Assembly (NCBI GenBank): GCA_002415025.1
Contig: DIBR01000012.1
Coordinates: 1 to 52,000 of the forward strand
Reading direction: 5' to 3'
Length of the DNA: 52,000 nucleotides
DNA from: Spongiibacteraceae bacterium UBA5047
Lineage (GTDB): Bacteria > Pseudomonadota > Gammaproteobacteria > Pseudomonadales > Spongiibacteraceae
In this document: positions 32,601 through 41,293 of the stretch, one piece after another
How positions within the stretch are numbered: position 1 is the first letter of the stretch
How the letters are laid out: the number at the start of each line of letters is the position of its first letter
The notes under the pieces: generated by a model
Seen by the model: the letters and a program-made list of their open reading frames with translations, nothing else
Database searches by the model: none
What the model was told of the DNA's origin: nothing
Program-made: the position numbers and the translations under genes

Positions 32601-35108
32601 ATGAAATTCACCTATCAACGCAAACTGTTTGCCGGTATGGCAGGCGCTCTGGTTGGCGCCGCCGGCTTCAATCCTCCGGCTGTGGCTTCCGAGCGCACAC
32701 TGGAAGAGGTGATTGTCACCGCCACGAAGCGCGCGCAAGCCATCAACGATATTCCGGTAGCGGTCTCGGCCTATACCAACGACCAGCTGGAACAGGCCGG
32801 CATTCGCGATGTCAGTCAGCTGACCGCCGTTTCTCCCTATATCAGTTTCGGCACTACAGAAAACTCGGCCAGCGGCAACCTGAGCATTCGCGGTATCGGC
32901 ACGCTGGGTACCGACCCCGGCCTGGAATCCTCGGTGGGTGTATTTATTGACGGCGTCTACCGCAACCGTTCAGGCGTTGCCATCGACGAGCTGGGCGAAG
33001 TGGAACGCATTGAAGTGCTGCGCGGTCCGCAGGGTTCATTGTTTGGGCGAAACACCTCTGCCGGCCTGATACATGTCGTAACCAAAGGTCCAAACACCGA
33101 AGAATTTGAAGGTTTTCTGGAAGCCACTGCCGGTAATTTTAACCTGCGCCGCATTGCCGGCGCCGCGTCCGGCCCCTTGATTGACGGCAGTCTCGCGGGC
33201 CGACTCGATGCGGTAGTCACCCAGCGCGATGGCTATCTTGAAGACATTAACAGCAGCGACACCTACAACGACCGCGATCGCTATCTGGTACGCGGGCAAT
33301 TGCTGTGGGATATCAACGACGCACTCAGCGCCCGCATCATTCTCGACTACAGCGACCGCAAGGAACTCTGCTGTGGCTCACCGAGCTCCCAAAAAGGCAA
33401 TCCGCTGGAAGACGTCACTGCCTTTCCGACGGCCAGTGGCGACCGGGGGCTGGATAACGATACCGACCCCTATGATCGCAACATCGCCGTTTCCAGCGGC
33501 CGCCAACAGGCCGACGAAACCGAACAGTACGGCTTTTCAACCGAGCTGACCTGGTCCCTCGAGAAATCAACCCTTACATCCATCACGGCCTTTCGTGAAT
33601 GGGAGACCGTAATCGCCGGCGACAGTGATTTCAGTGGCGCAGACCTGCTGTTTTACACCAAAGATCAGCCACGCTCACAAAAATTTGAAACCTTCACTCA
33701 GGAGCTGCGACTGCAGGGCGCCTGGGAGCACGGCAGCTGGTTGGTCGGCATGTTCTTCGCCGACGAGACCCTGAGTACAACCTTTGCACCACGCTATGGC
33801 GCGGATATCAGCAACTATGCAAGACGTTACGTCGACGGAGCCATTTTCTCCGGCGCTTACAATACAGCAACCACCTACCCTGCTGGCCCGGCGCCAAGCG
33901 GCAGTGGACTGCGTGCGGATTTCATTTCTGGCGAAGGCATTAACGACGAAGGTGAACAGACCAGCCAGAGCGTTGCGCTGTTTACCCAGGAAGACTTTGA
34001 TCTGAGCGACAAACTGGTACTGACCGTGGGTGCGCGTTACACACGCGAAGAAAAGGATATTGAAATCACCACGCGCAACCAGTTCAGCCCCATTGGCACG
34101 GGTGCAGGTGGCGGCGGAGGCAACCCCTGTCAGGCTGCGGCAGCTAACGCTGCAACCGCAGCTGCAACAGGAGCACCGGCGGCCACGCAAGGTTTTTACA
34201 ACGGCGCTCGCGAAATCATCTGCGGCATCGCCGCCATCAGCGGCCCGCTGATCGCCGATGGCCGATATACCTCTGATCGCGCCGACGAAGAACTGACCGG
34301 CACCATCAAACTGGCGTACACCACCGATGACGACAGCCTGCTGTTTGCCAACGTCGCGCGCGGCTTCAAAGGCGGCGGTTACAACCAGACTCGTCTCAGC
34401 CTGCAGCCCCTGGGTACCTCTGGCGACAACCTGGAATTTGATTCCGAAAAAGCCACAACCATGGAACTGGGCATGAAAACCTATCTGGCCGACCGCACCG
34501 TATCGCTCAACGGTACGCTGTTCTATTCGGTATTCGAAGATTATCAATTGGGCCAGTTTTCAGGCATTACCCTGGAAACCTTCAGCGTTGATGAAATCAA
34601 ATCAGAAGGTGTAGAGCTTGAAAGCCTGTGGCGTGTAACGGATGAACTCACCCTGACCGGTGCCGCCGTGTACACCAACAACTACTACCCGAAAGATTCC
34701 AACATCGATACCGTAGCGCCGACCACCGACGGCAATCAGCGTGCCGATCACAAAATGAGTAACGAGTGGTCTGCCACCGTTGGAGCGACCTACACAACCG
34801 CGCTGTCGAAAAACCTGCTGGCCAGCGCTCACATCGATGCACGCTATACCAGCGACAACAGTGCCAACTCATCGCTCGACAAAGACTTTGACGAATCGGC
34901 CTACACCGTGGTCAACGGTCGCGTAGCGCTGAGCGACATGGGCAGAAGCTGGGAAGTGGAATTGTGGGCGCGCAACCTCACCGATACCGAGTACTCGCCC
35001 ATCCGATTTGACCCACCGCCGATTCAGGGACGTGGCGGCAATGGTCGTATTGGTGACTTTATCGGCGAGCCGAGAACGTTCGGAGTAACGGCTCGCAGGA
35101 ATTTCTAG
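32601..35108 (+). CDS. TonB-dependent outer-membrane receptor
   Basis: An 835-residue receptor. Signal peptide ending around PPAVAS, then TonB-box-like LEEVIVTATKRAQAINDIPVAVSAYTN, plug motifs LSIRGIGTLG, GVFIDGVYRNRSG and RIEVLRGPQGSLFGRNTSAGLIHV, and a barrel closing with GVTARRNF, a typical terminal Phe. Around residues 500-545 a barrel loop contains a Gly/Ala-rich low-complexity insert (GAGGGGGNPCQ, then repeated AANAATAAATG) flanked by two cysteines. The frame is open 24 codons upstream, but the ATG at 32601 is preceded by GGAGCG and leads directly into the signal peptide. A Rho-independent terminator follows at 35128-35149, closing the transcription unit. Confidence 0.93.
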   Translation: MKFTYQRKLFAGMAGALVGAAGFNPPAVASERTLEEVIVTATKRAQAINDIPVAVSAYTNDQLEQAGIRDVSQLTAVSPYISFGTTENSASGNLSIRGIGTLGTDPGLESSVGVFIDGVYRNRSGVAIDELGEVERIEVLRGPQGSLFGRNTSAGLIHVVTKGPNTEEFEGFLEATAGNFNLRRIAGAASGPLIDGSLAGRLDAVVTQRDGYLEDINSSDTYNDRDRYLVRGQLLWDINDALSARIILDYSDRKELCCGSPSSQKGNPLEDVTAFPTASGDRGLDNDTDPYDRNIAVSSGRQQADETEQYGFSTELTWSLEKSTLTSITAFREWETVIAGDSDFSGADLLFYTKDQPRSQKFETFTQELRLQGAWEHGSWLVGMFFADETLSTTFAPRYGADISNYARRYVDGAIFSGAYNTATTYPAGPAPSGSGLRADFISGEGINDEGEQTSQSVALFTQEDFDLSDKLVLTVGARYTREEKDIEITTRNQFSPIGTGAGGGGGNPCQAAAANAATAAATGAPAATQGFYNGAREIICGIAAISGPLIADGRYTSDRADEELTGTIKLAYTTDDDSLLFANVARGFKGGGYNQTRLSLQPLGTSGDNLEFDSEKATTMELGMKTYLADRTVSLNGTLFYSVFEDYQLGQFSGITLETFSVDEIKSEGVELESLWRVTDELTLTGAAVYTNNYYPKDSNIDTVAPTTDGNQRADHKMSNEWSATVGATYTTALSKNLLASAHIDARYTSDNSANSSLDKDFDESAYTVVNGRVALSDMGRSWEVELWARNLTDTEYSPIRFDPPPIQGRGGNGRIGDFIGEPRTFGVTARRNF

Positions 35109-35127
35109 GAAATCGCTCGCCAGAAAG

Positions 35128-35149
35128 CCCGGCTACGGCCGGGTTTTTT
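35128..35149 (+). terminator. Rho-independent terminator of the TonB receptor gene
   Basis: Stem CCCGGC/GCCGGG, loop TACG, followed by six T residues, 20 bp after the stop codon. Confidence 0.85.
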
Positions 35150-35189
35150 GTGGGCAATAATTTTGCGCAGCGTCTATGAAAGGCGGGTT

Positions 35190-36113
35190 CTATCCGCTCT
35201 GGTGAGTTGCTGACTCTGACCGCACCGATGCCAAAGCATGCGAACCAATCAACTCAACAAAGGTGGGCAAAAGCGCCGTTGGCAAATCGTGTCCCATGCC
35301 CTCAATCAGCTCCAGTCGCGCACCGGGAATATGTTTAGCGGTATCAATACCACCGGTTACTGGCACTAACACATCATCCTTGCCGTGAATGACCAGCGTG
35401 GGCGCACGAATGGTTTTCAGTGCCTCTACACGACTGCCGCAGGCTGAAATGGCAGCCATTTGGCGGGCCGTCCCGGCGGGGTAGTAGCTGCGCCGGTAGG
35501 CCGCGAGCAGACGTTTTCTTAACTCTTCATCGCTGGGCTGGTAGGCCGGGCTGCCGATAATACGCCAGGTTTGCAGGGCACTCTCAAGGTAGGATTTTTC
35601 ATCCGTGGCGGCTTTGGCTGCAAGGCGCAACAAGACTTTAGCGCTCGGCTGCGGCAATTTGGGGTTGCCGCTGGTCGACATGATAGAGGTCAGCGTCAAA
35701 ACACGCCCGGGATAGTGCGCAGCCACCAGCTGTGCAACCATGCCGCCCATGGATGCACCCACGATATGGGCGGCATCGAGTTTCAAGGCATCTAACAGCC
35801 CGACCGTATCGTCGGCGAGTGCGCGTAATTCATAGGGCACCGACAGCCGAATGCCCAACTTCGAAGCGAGCAACATTTTTATGGCACCCGGCGCGCGCAC
35901 GCCCTCTACCTTGTGTGACAGGCCTGCATCGCGGTTGTCAAAACGGATAACCCTAAAGCCTCGCTCTGCCAAAGAACGGCAGAAGGTGTCTGGCCAGGAA
36001 ATCATTTGCATACCCAGGCCCATAATCAGCACGATGGCCGGATGACCAGCCTCACCAAACTCCTGCGCAACCAGTTCGATGTCACCAACATTTATGCGTA
36101 TTTCAGGCTTCAT
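35190..36113 (-). CDS. Alpha/beta hydrolase
   Basis: A 307-residue cytosolic alpha/beta hydrolase. The oxyanion loop is LIMGLGMQM (about residue 30), the nucleophile elbow GASMGG (Ser about 120), the acid Asp in HGKDDVLVP (about 257) and the His in EGMGHDLP. A fixed helical lid lies between strand 6 and the acid. The family covers esterases, lactonases and C-C hydrolases. Context next to a lipase and WS/DGAT gene suggests an ester substrate, but it is oriented as the last gene of that run, 33 bp after the lipase, so this is inference. AGAGAG precedes the ATG. Confidence 0.85.
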   Translation of the reverse strand: MKPEIRINVGDIELVAQEFGEAGHPAIVLIMGLGMQMISWPDTFCRSLAERGFRVIRFDNRDAGLSHKVEGVRAPGAIKMLLASKLGIRLSVPYELRALADDTVGLLDALKLDAAHIVGASMGGMVAQLVAAHYPGRVLTLTSIMSTSGNPKLPQPSAKVLLRLAAKAATDEKSYLESALQTWRIIGSPAYQPSDEELRKRLLAAYRRSYYPAGTARQMAAISACGSRVEALKTIRAPTLVIHGKDDVLVPVTGGIDTAKHIPGARLELIEGMGHDLPTALLPTFVELIGSHALASVRSESATHQSG

Positions 36114-36146
36114 AGACTCTCTCTGGTTGAATATCTACACAGGACT

Positions 36147-36917
36147 TCAAAGGGCGCCGCGCGTAACGGGATACATCCAGCGCTGCAAACCCATTGCTAC
36201 AAAGGGTTGCCAGTTTTCCTCGGCCTGAGACAAGCGGTCTGCCAGCAGCCTCCACACCGAGGTATTTACCGTCAGTCCACAATGACTCCCGTACACTTCT
36301 ACATTCTCACAGCGCACATGACCGTTGCGCTGTATTGCATTTTGCCAATGCACTACACCGTCCGTTCGCGAGTACACCGCCGTTGTTGGCACGGGTGGTG
36401 CCGCTTGCAACTCCCTATGGCGTTCAAAATCCACTGGCCCGTTTAGTCGCCTGAACAGTCGCGATGAGAGCTTATGTGAATCACCGCGCTCGGCAATGGG
36501 GCTCCCCAGACTAATGACGTGCCTTACGGCATCAGGGTGTTGCCTCGCCATTTCCCGCGCATAAACGCCTCCGAGACTATGGCCGATCAATGTAACTTTT
36601 CTGCCGCTCTCTTGATAAGTTGTTAGCAACCGGCGCTCCAGACCTTCAATTATTTCGTCGCGCGGGCCAAGATTGACGGCAAGCTCCCAGCCACCAACAT
36701 TGTAGCCAAGCCAATTCAGATAGTTGCAAAGCGCCTTGTTGTAACGATCACTCCCCAGAAAGCCGGGAATCACTATAACGCTGTGGCCATCACCTCGCGG
36801 GCAGTCCCGCAGTATTGACCTTGAGGCACCCAGCAAGGCAATTTCAGTGACGACTCTAGGCAATTCCAGCAATGCGAGCGGCGTTGATGCCACAGGTGCT
36901 TTCCGTGATGCTTGCAT
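36147..36917 (-). CDS. Lipase/esterase-like alpha/beta hydrolase
   Basis: A 256-residue hydrolase of the PGAP1/lipase-like group. Features are VIPGFLGSDRYNKALCNYLNWLGYNVGGW (oxyanion region), the nucleophile elbow GHSLGGVYAREMA (about residue 125), an acid Asp in VYSRTDGVVHW and a His in VYGSHCGL. No signal peptide is visible, so it probably acts inside the cell. Its ATG is 5 bp after the WS/DGAT stop, making a coupled pair. Since WS/DGAT makes storage wax esters or triacylglycerol, hydrolysis of those lipids is a reasonable guess. Confidence 0.82.
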   Translation of the reverse strand: MQASRKAPVASTPLALLELPRVVTEIALLGASRSILRDCPRGDGHSVIVIPGFLGSDRYNKALCNYLNWLGYNVGGWELAVNLGPRDEIIEGLERRLLTTYQESGRKVTLIGHSLGGVYAREMARQHPDAVRHVISLGSPIAERGDSHKLSSRLFRRLNGPVDFERHRELQAAPPVPTTAVYSRTDGVVHWQNAIQRNGHVRCENVEVYGSHCGLTVNTSVWRLLADRLSQAEENWQPFVAMGLQRWMYPVTRGAL

Positions 36918-36922
36918 GGTTG

Positions 36923-38371
36923 TCAGGCCTTTTTACGTTTGGCGGCTTTTGGTTGAGCAGATGAATCTGCTGCCTGCTTCAACTCATCAAAGGAGGCTTG
37001 CAAGCATTCCCTGTAGAAAGCCGGATCCGGCATCATGTCGCGACAGGCTGTGAAGGTGATGGCGAACTCTCCACAATAGGTCGAAATGGCCTGAAACAAC
37101 CCCACGCTGTCGAGTACCGGCCCGGTGCCAAAACTGCTCAGCATTTTAGCGCCGGTGCAATACAGGGGAACTGGCGGCCCCGGCACATTGGTTACAACAC
37201 AGTTGTAAACCGGGCTAAAACGGTTGGCCAGGCTCCATGAACTGGCCAACCGCGCCGCCGATGCGGTCAGCGTAGACGGAATAAACTGGGTGTAGTCCGT
37301 CATGGTTTTTGCGCCGATGGCGTGGGTGAGCTCTTTGGCATTGCGTGTGCCTTCGTGCACCGCCTGCAATCGCTCGCGTGCATCCTGAATATCGCTGCGA
37401 AGTCGCACCGTCATTTGCGATACCTGATTACCGGCGGTGCCTAGCTTGTCTTCCGAACGCACATTAATGGGTGCCATGGCCGCCAGTGATTGCTCGGGCA
37501 ACTCAGCTTTCGATTCAAGATATTTACGCAGAGCGCCACCAACGATGGTCAATGCGACGTCGTTTACGGTGGCAGGTTTAAAGACATTTTTAATCTTGCG
37601 AACGTCTTCAAAATCAACGCGCATGGCGTCTATCACACGATGCGGCGACACATTGCCATTAAAGCGGGTGCGCGGAATATTGCTAACGCGAGATAGCTTA
37701 CCGGTCACAACGCCGGTAGCAGCCTTGATGAGACTCGGCGCGGTATTCTTGGCAATGCCGGCAAAGCGAAACGGGATTTTCACGGTATTAAGCTGAGCCC
37801 GCACCAGCAACTCGGCGCTACTCGGTGTAGTGTCAACGGTAAAAGCCTGAACCTCGTCTACTGCTGCCGGTTCCGGCGACAGGTCGTGCATGACCGCATT
37901 AATTTCAACGCCCGATGCACCATCGATTGCGGCGTGGTGCATTTTGGTGAACACGGCAAAACACCCTTTGGGGTAGCCTTCGACATTATCCAAACCGTCT
38001 ATAACATAGGCCTCCCACAGCGGCCGATTGCGGTCGAGCGGTCTTGCATGAATACGCGATATCAATATGCACAGCTGCCGCCAATCGCCGGGCGCAGGAA
38101 GCGCTATATGGCGAACATGGAACTCAGGGTCAAAGGTGCCGTCACTCACCCAGTAGGGATGATCGAGGCGAAGGGGTACGGTCACCAGACGACTTGTCAT
38201 GGCGGGTACGCGATGGACTCGCGATGAGAAATTTTCAACCACCTGTTTAAAGCGAATTTTGCCACCGGGTGCGGTAGCCGGATCGTAGATTGACAGCCCG
38301 CCGATGTGCATGGGTGCGTTGCGGGTTTCGAGGTAGAGAAATGAGGCATCCAGACCGGTGAGTTGTCGCAC
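36923..38371 (-). CDS. Wax ester synthase/acyl-CoA:diacylglycerol acyltransferase (WS/DGAT)
   Basis: A 482-residue acyltransferase that transfers fatty acyl groups from acyl-CoA to fatty alcohols or diacylglycerol to make storage neutral lipids. The catalytic HHxxxDG motif is H145-H146-A-A-I-D150-G151. The N-terminus LTGLDASFLYLETRNAPMHIG and the C-terminal NVPGPPVPLYCTGAKM region are diagnostic of the family. Length fits (usually about 450-500). The start is GTG with AGGAG about 5 bases upstream. It is the first gene of a run with two hydrolases, after a terminator-like hairpin that ends the thiolase unit. The substrate preference, wax ester or triacylglycerol, cannot be read. Confidence 0.95.
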   Translation of the reverse strand: MRQLTGLDASFLYLETRNAPMHIGGLSIYDPATAPGGKIRFKQVVENFSSRVHRVPAMTSRLVTVPLRLDHPYWVSDGTFDPEFHVRHIALPAPGDWRQLCILISRIHARPLDRNRPLWEAYVIDGLDNVEGYPKGCFAVFTKMHHAAIDGASGVEINAVMHDLSPEPAAVDEVQAFTVDTTPSSAELLVRAQLNTVKIPFRFAGIAKNTAPSLIKAATGVVTGKLSRVSNIPRTRFNGNVSPHRVIDAMRVDFEDVRKIKNVFKPATVNDVALTIVGGALRKYLESKAELPEQSLAAMAPINVRSEDKLGTAGNQVSQMTVRLRSDIQDARERLQAVHEGTRNAKELTHAIGAKTMTDYTQFIPSTLTASAARLASSWSLANRFSPVYNCVVTNVPGPPVPLYCTGAKMLSSFGTGPVLDSVGLFQAISTYCGEFAITFTACRDMMPDPAFYRECLQASFDELKQAADSSAQPKAAKRKKA

Positions 38372-38426
38372 TGTTTACTCCTTACTTTACCGAGACGCTA
38401 AAGCAGCTCCCGACGCAAAATAATGT

Positions 38427-38450
38427 GGGCCGATCGTTAACGACCGGCCC
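38427..38450 (-). terminator. Hairpin terminator downstream of the thiolase gene
   Basis: Nearly perfect 24-base palindrome (GGGCCGGTCGTTAACGATCG then GCCC on the minus strand), 8 bp beyond the thiolase stop, followed by ACATTATTTTG. A good hairpin with a partial T-run, so a probable intrinsic terminator. Confidence 0.6.
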
Positions 38451-38457
38451 GTGGCAT

Positions 38458-39639
38458 TTACACGACTTCGAACAAGCCCGCCGCACCCATGCCGCCGCCG
38501 ACACACATAGTCACGACAACATACTTCACACCGCGACGTTTGCCTTCGATCAGGGCATGCATCACCATCCGCGAACCGCTCATGCCGTAGGGATGACCAA
38601 TTGAAATAGCACCACCGTTCACGTTGAGGTTTTCATTGGGAATACCCAGTTTATCGCGACAGTAAATTACCTGCACAGCGAAAGCCTCGTTCAGTTCCCA
38701 CAAACCGATATCATCCATTTTCAGACCTGCATTTTTCAGCAGTTTGGGAATAGCATACACAGGGCCGATGCCCATCTCGTCAGGCTCCAGGCCCGCGACC
38801 GCCATACCGCGATAAATACCCATAGGCTCGATATTGCGCTGCTGGGCCAGGGTACCGTCCATCATCACGACCGCTGCCGCACCATCAGATAATTGCGAAG
38901 CATTGCCGGCAGTAATACAACCGCCCTCACGTACGGGCTTCAAGCCTTGCAGGCTTTCCAGCGTAGTAGACGGCCGATTGCCTTCGTCTTTGGTCAGAGT
39001 CACCTGTTCTTCGCTGGTTTCACCGGTTTCGCGATTAGTGACCAGTTTGGTAGCGGTTACAGGCACGATCTCGTCATCAAACTTGCCTGCTTCCTGAGCT
39101 GCGGCGGTACGCTGCTGTGATTGCAGTGCATATTCGTCTTGCGCATCGCGCGAAACATTGTAACGATTGGCAACCACTTCGGCAGTGTCGAGCATACCCA
39201 TGTAAATATTCGGCGCGTGAGCGATCGCCAACGGGTCTACCAAACGGTGCATGTTCATATGCTCGTTCTGAACCAGAGAGATGGATTCACACCCCCCTGC
39301 CACCAACATGGGCGCACCATCCATTACAATCTGTTTGGCTCCGGTGGCGATAGACATCAACCCGGAGGAGCACTGCCGATCAATGGTCGCACCGGACACG
39401 GTAACAGGCAAACCGGAAGCCATCGCCGCCATCCGGCCAAAATTCATGGTCTGGGTGCCCTGCTGCAAGGCAGCGCCCATCAAGCAATCATCCAACTCCC
39501 CGGGGTCTACCCCCGCTCGCTCTACGGCTGCCTTGATCGCAAACGAACTCAGCGACGGAGATTCAATGTTGTTAAAAGCGCCCCGGTAGGCCTTGCCAAT
39601 GGGAGTGCGCGCTGCGGATACGATAACGGCGTCTTTCAT
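38458..39639 (-). CDS. Acetyl-CoA acyltransferase (thiolase)
   Basis: A 393-residue thiolase for thiolytic cleavage of 3-ketoacyl-CoA in beta-oxidation, cytosolic. The acyl-accepting Cys is C90 in IDRQCSSGLMS. The catalytic His is in GGAISIGHPYGMSGSR, and the second Cys is in VTMCVGGGMGAAGLFEVV at the C-terminus. Substrate chain length is not readable; the FadA-like and acetoacetyl-CoA types share these motifs. It is followed upstream by SDR and MaoC genes, which supply the dehydrogenase and hydratase steps, and by the acyl-CoA dehydrogenase, so the group could form a full beta-oxidation cycle. Confidence 0.93.
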   Translation of the reverse strand: MKDAVIVSAARTPIGKAYRGAFNNIESPSLSSFAIKAAVERAGVDPGELDDCLMGAALQQGTQTMNFGRMAAMASGLPVTVSGATIDRQCSSGLMSIATGAKQIVMDGAPMLVAGGCESISLVQNEHMNMHRLVDPLAIAHAPNIYMGMLDTAEVVANRYNVSRDAQDEYALQSQQRTAAAQEAGKFDDEIVPVTATKLVTNRETGETSEEQVTLTKDEGNRPSTTLESLQGLKPVREGGCITAGNASQLSDGAAAVVMMDGTLAQQRNIEPMGIYRGMAVAGLEPDEMGIGPVYAIPKLLKNAGLKMDDIGLWELNEAFAVQVIYCRDKLGIPNENLNVNGGAISIGHPYGMSGSRMVMHALIEGKRRGVKYVVVTMCVGGGMGAAGLFEVV

Positions 39640-39699
39640 AAATTGTCCTCAATCAGAATCTGGGGTTCCCGCCTGGGCGGGGTGTGCTGTGGCCGGGGT

Positions 39700-40617
39700 T
39701 CAGCCTTTTGACTGCAAGTATTCCATCGCCTTGCCGAGAAATTTTTCAGTCTGCTTGCTGCCCGCTTCGAGCGGCGACTGCTTACTGGTGTCGTTAATCG
39801 CCTGCCAGTTGGCAATAACACCTTCGGGCGTTTGCTCTTCCTGCGGCAGGTATACACCTTCGGTTTCAAAAATGCGCGAGCTGGCATAACCGCCACCACC
39901 GGCGCAGAGAATCATGCGGCTGGGCGAATCGTCGTGGCACAGCGTCAGGGCACCGGCGGTAACGGCTTCCGGTACCAGCATGTCGAGAATTTCCTTGGGC
40001 AGAAGATCTTCAGTCATGCGTGTTGCCGCCGTGGGCGACAGTGCGTTTACGCGCACGTTGTACTTCGCGCCTTCCAGACCCAGAGTGTTCATAAAGCCCA
40101 GCACCGCCATTTTTGCCGCACCATAGTTGGACTGGCCAAAGTTGCCGTACATGCCGGACGAGGATGTGGTCATCACGATACGACCATACTCCTGGCCTTT
40201 CATAATTTCCCAGACCGCCTTGCTGCAGTTCACCGAGCCCATAAGGTGAACATCCATCACCAGCTTGAAATCGTCCAGTGACATTTTGGAAAAGGACTTG
40301 TCGCGCAAAATGCCTGCGTTATTGATCAGGATGTCGACACGTCCCCAGGTGTCCATGGCCTGCTTGACCATGTCTTCCACTTCGCTCATGACCGCCACGT
40401 TGGCACCGTGGGCAATGGCCTCGCCGCCAGCGGCTTCAATTGTTGCAACCACGTCTTTGGCCGCATCGGAAGACGCACCGCTACCGTCGCGGGCACCGCC
40501 CAGATCATTCACCACTACCTTGGCGCCGCGCTCGGCCAGCGCCAGTGCATGACAGCGGCCCAGACCATTACCGGCGCCGGTAACAATGGCAACTTTTCCA
40601 TCAAAACGTATAGTCAT
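39700..40617 (-). CDS. SDR-family 3-hydroxyacyl-CoA dehydrogenase-like protein
   Basis: A 305-residue short-chain dehydrogenase. The cofactor loop is TGAGNGLGRCHA (about residues 14-25), followed by VVNDLGG and LINNAGILRD (NNAG). The catalytic Tyr-Lys is in NYGAAKMAVLG, preceded by a Ser in VMTTSSSGMYGN. The fold and the long C-terminus resemble the hydroxyacyl-CoA dehydrogenase part of 17-beta-hydroxysteroid dehydrogenase type 4. Adjacent MaoC and thiolase genes match the hydratase/dehydrogenase/thiolase order of that pathway, so fatty acid or steroid side-chain degradation is plausible. GGAG precedes the ATG. Confidence 0.9.
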   Translation of the reverse strand: MTIRFDGKVAIVTGAGNGLGRCHALALAERGAKVVVNDLGGARDGSGASSDAAKDVVATIEAAGGEAIAHGANVAVMSEVEDMVKQAMDTWGRVDILINNAGILRDKSFSKMSLDDFKLVMDVHLMGSVNCSKAVWEIMKGQEYGRIVMTTSSSGMYGNFGQSNYGAAKMAVLGFMNTLGLEGAKYNVRVNALSPTAATRMTEDLLPKEILDMLVPEAVTAGALTLCHDDSPSRMILCAGGGGYASSRIFETEGVYLPQEEQTPEGVIANWQAINDTSKQSPLEAGSKQTEKFLGKAMEYLQSKG

Positions 40618-40640
40618 TACTCACTCCTTATAGAATTTTT

Positions 40641-41099
40641 TCAGGCAACCATCTGTACGCTGAGCCATTCAGCAATCAGAGCCGGTTTGTCTTTTCCTTC
40701 GATTTCCACCGTCACTTCGGTTTTTACCCGATATTGGCCGGGTTTGGTTTCTTCAATACCCAGCACTTTGGCGTGTGCGCGAATGCGGCTGTCGACATTG
40801 ACCGGAGCAAGAAAACGCACTTTGTCGAAACCGTAGTTAATGCCCATGTAAAAGCCCTTGATAATGACGCTGTACTGCTCGGAAAAGTGCGACAGCAGTG
40901 ACAGGCTTAGAAATCCGTGGGCAATGGTAGAACCGAAGGGTGTGTCTTTGGCACGCTCGGGGTCAACGTGAATAAACTGATGGTCGAGCGTGCAATCGGC
41001 AAACTGGTTGATCTGCTCCTGAGTCACCTGCAACCATTCGGTCGGTTCAGCTTCGTAGCCGATGTATTGCTGAATGTCGTCTTTGGTGATTTCTTTCAT
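40641..41099 (-). CDS. MaoC-like (R)-specific enoyl-CoA hydratase
   Basis: A 152-residue hot-dog-fold hydratase. The characteristic MaoC/PhaJ active-site block is INQFADCTLDHQFIHVDPERA (Asp and His about residues 34-40), followed by FGSTIAHGFLSLSL. It would hydrate enoyl-CoA to 3-hydroxyacyl-CoA for the adjacent SDR. The length and single-domain form are typical. GGAG is 6-7 bases before the ATG. It is 23 bp upstream of the SDR gene, so an operon is likely. Confidence 0.92.
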   Translation of the reverse strand: MKEITKDDIQQYIGYEAEPTEWLQVTQEQINQFADCTLDHQFIHVDPERAKDTPFGSTIAHGFLSLSLLSHFSEQYSVIIKGFYMGINYGFDKVRFLAPVNVDSRIRAHAKVLGIEETKPGQYRVKTEVTVEIEGKDKPALIAEWLSVQMVA

Positions 41100-41124
41100 C
41101 GCGTTCTCCTTATTGAATGGTCAC

Positions 41125-41246
41125 TGTAGGTGCCAGCCCTGCTGGCGAAATTTCCAGCGAGTTCAGAGCAATCCCATTCGCCAGCAGGGCTGGCTCCTAC
41201 AGGTAGGTAGTGGCAAGAAACTGTGGGAGCTTGCCCTGCAAGCGAA
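41125..41246. repeat. Cluster of three REP-like hairpins, family A
   Basis: Copies 5 (41125-41149, plus; stem GCCAGC/GCTGGC), 6 (41177-41201, minus; same stem) and 7 (41222-41246, plus; stem GCTTGC/GCAAGC). Copies 5 and 6 are an inverted pair. Stem bases differ between copies while the loop CCT is kept. The cluster fills most of the 194-bp gap between MaoC and the acyl-CoA dehydrogenase. Confidence 0.75.
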
Positions 41247-41293
41247 CTTGTTCGAACAGGTTTGTCAATCAACACAAATCCCACAACAGTAAA

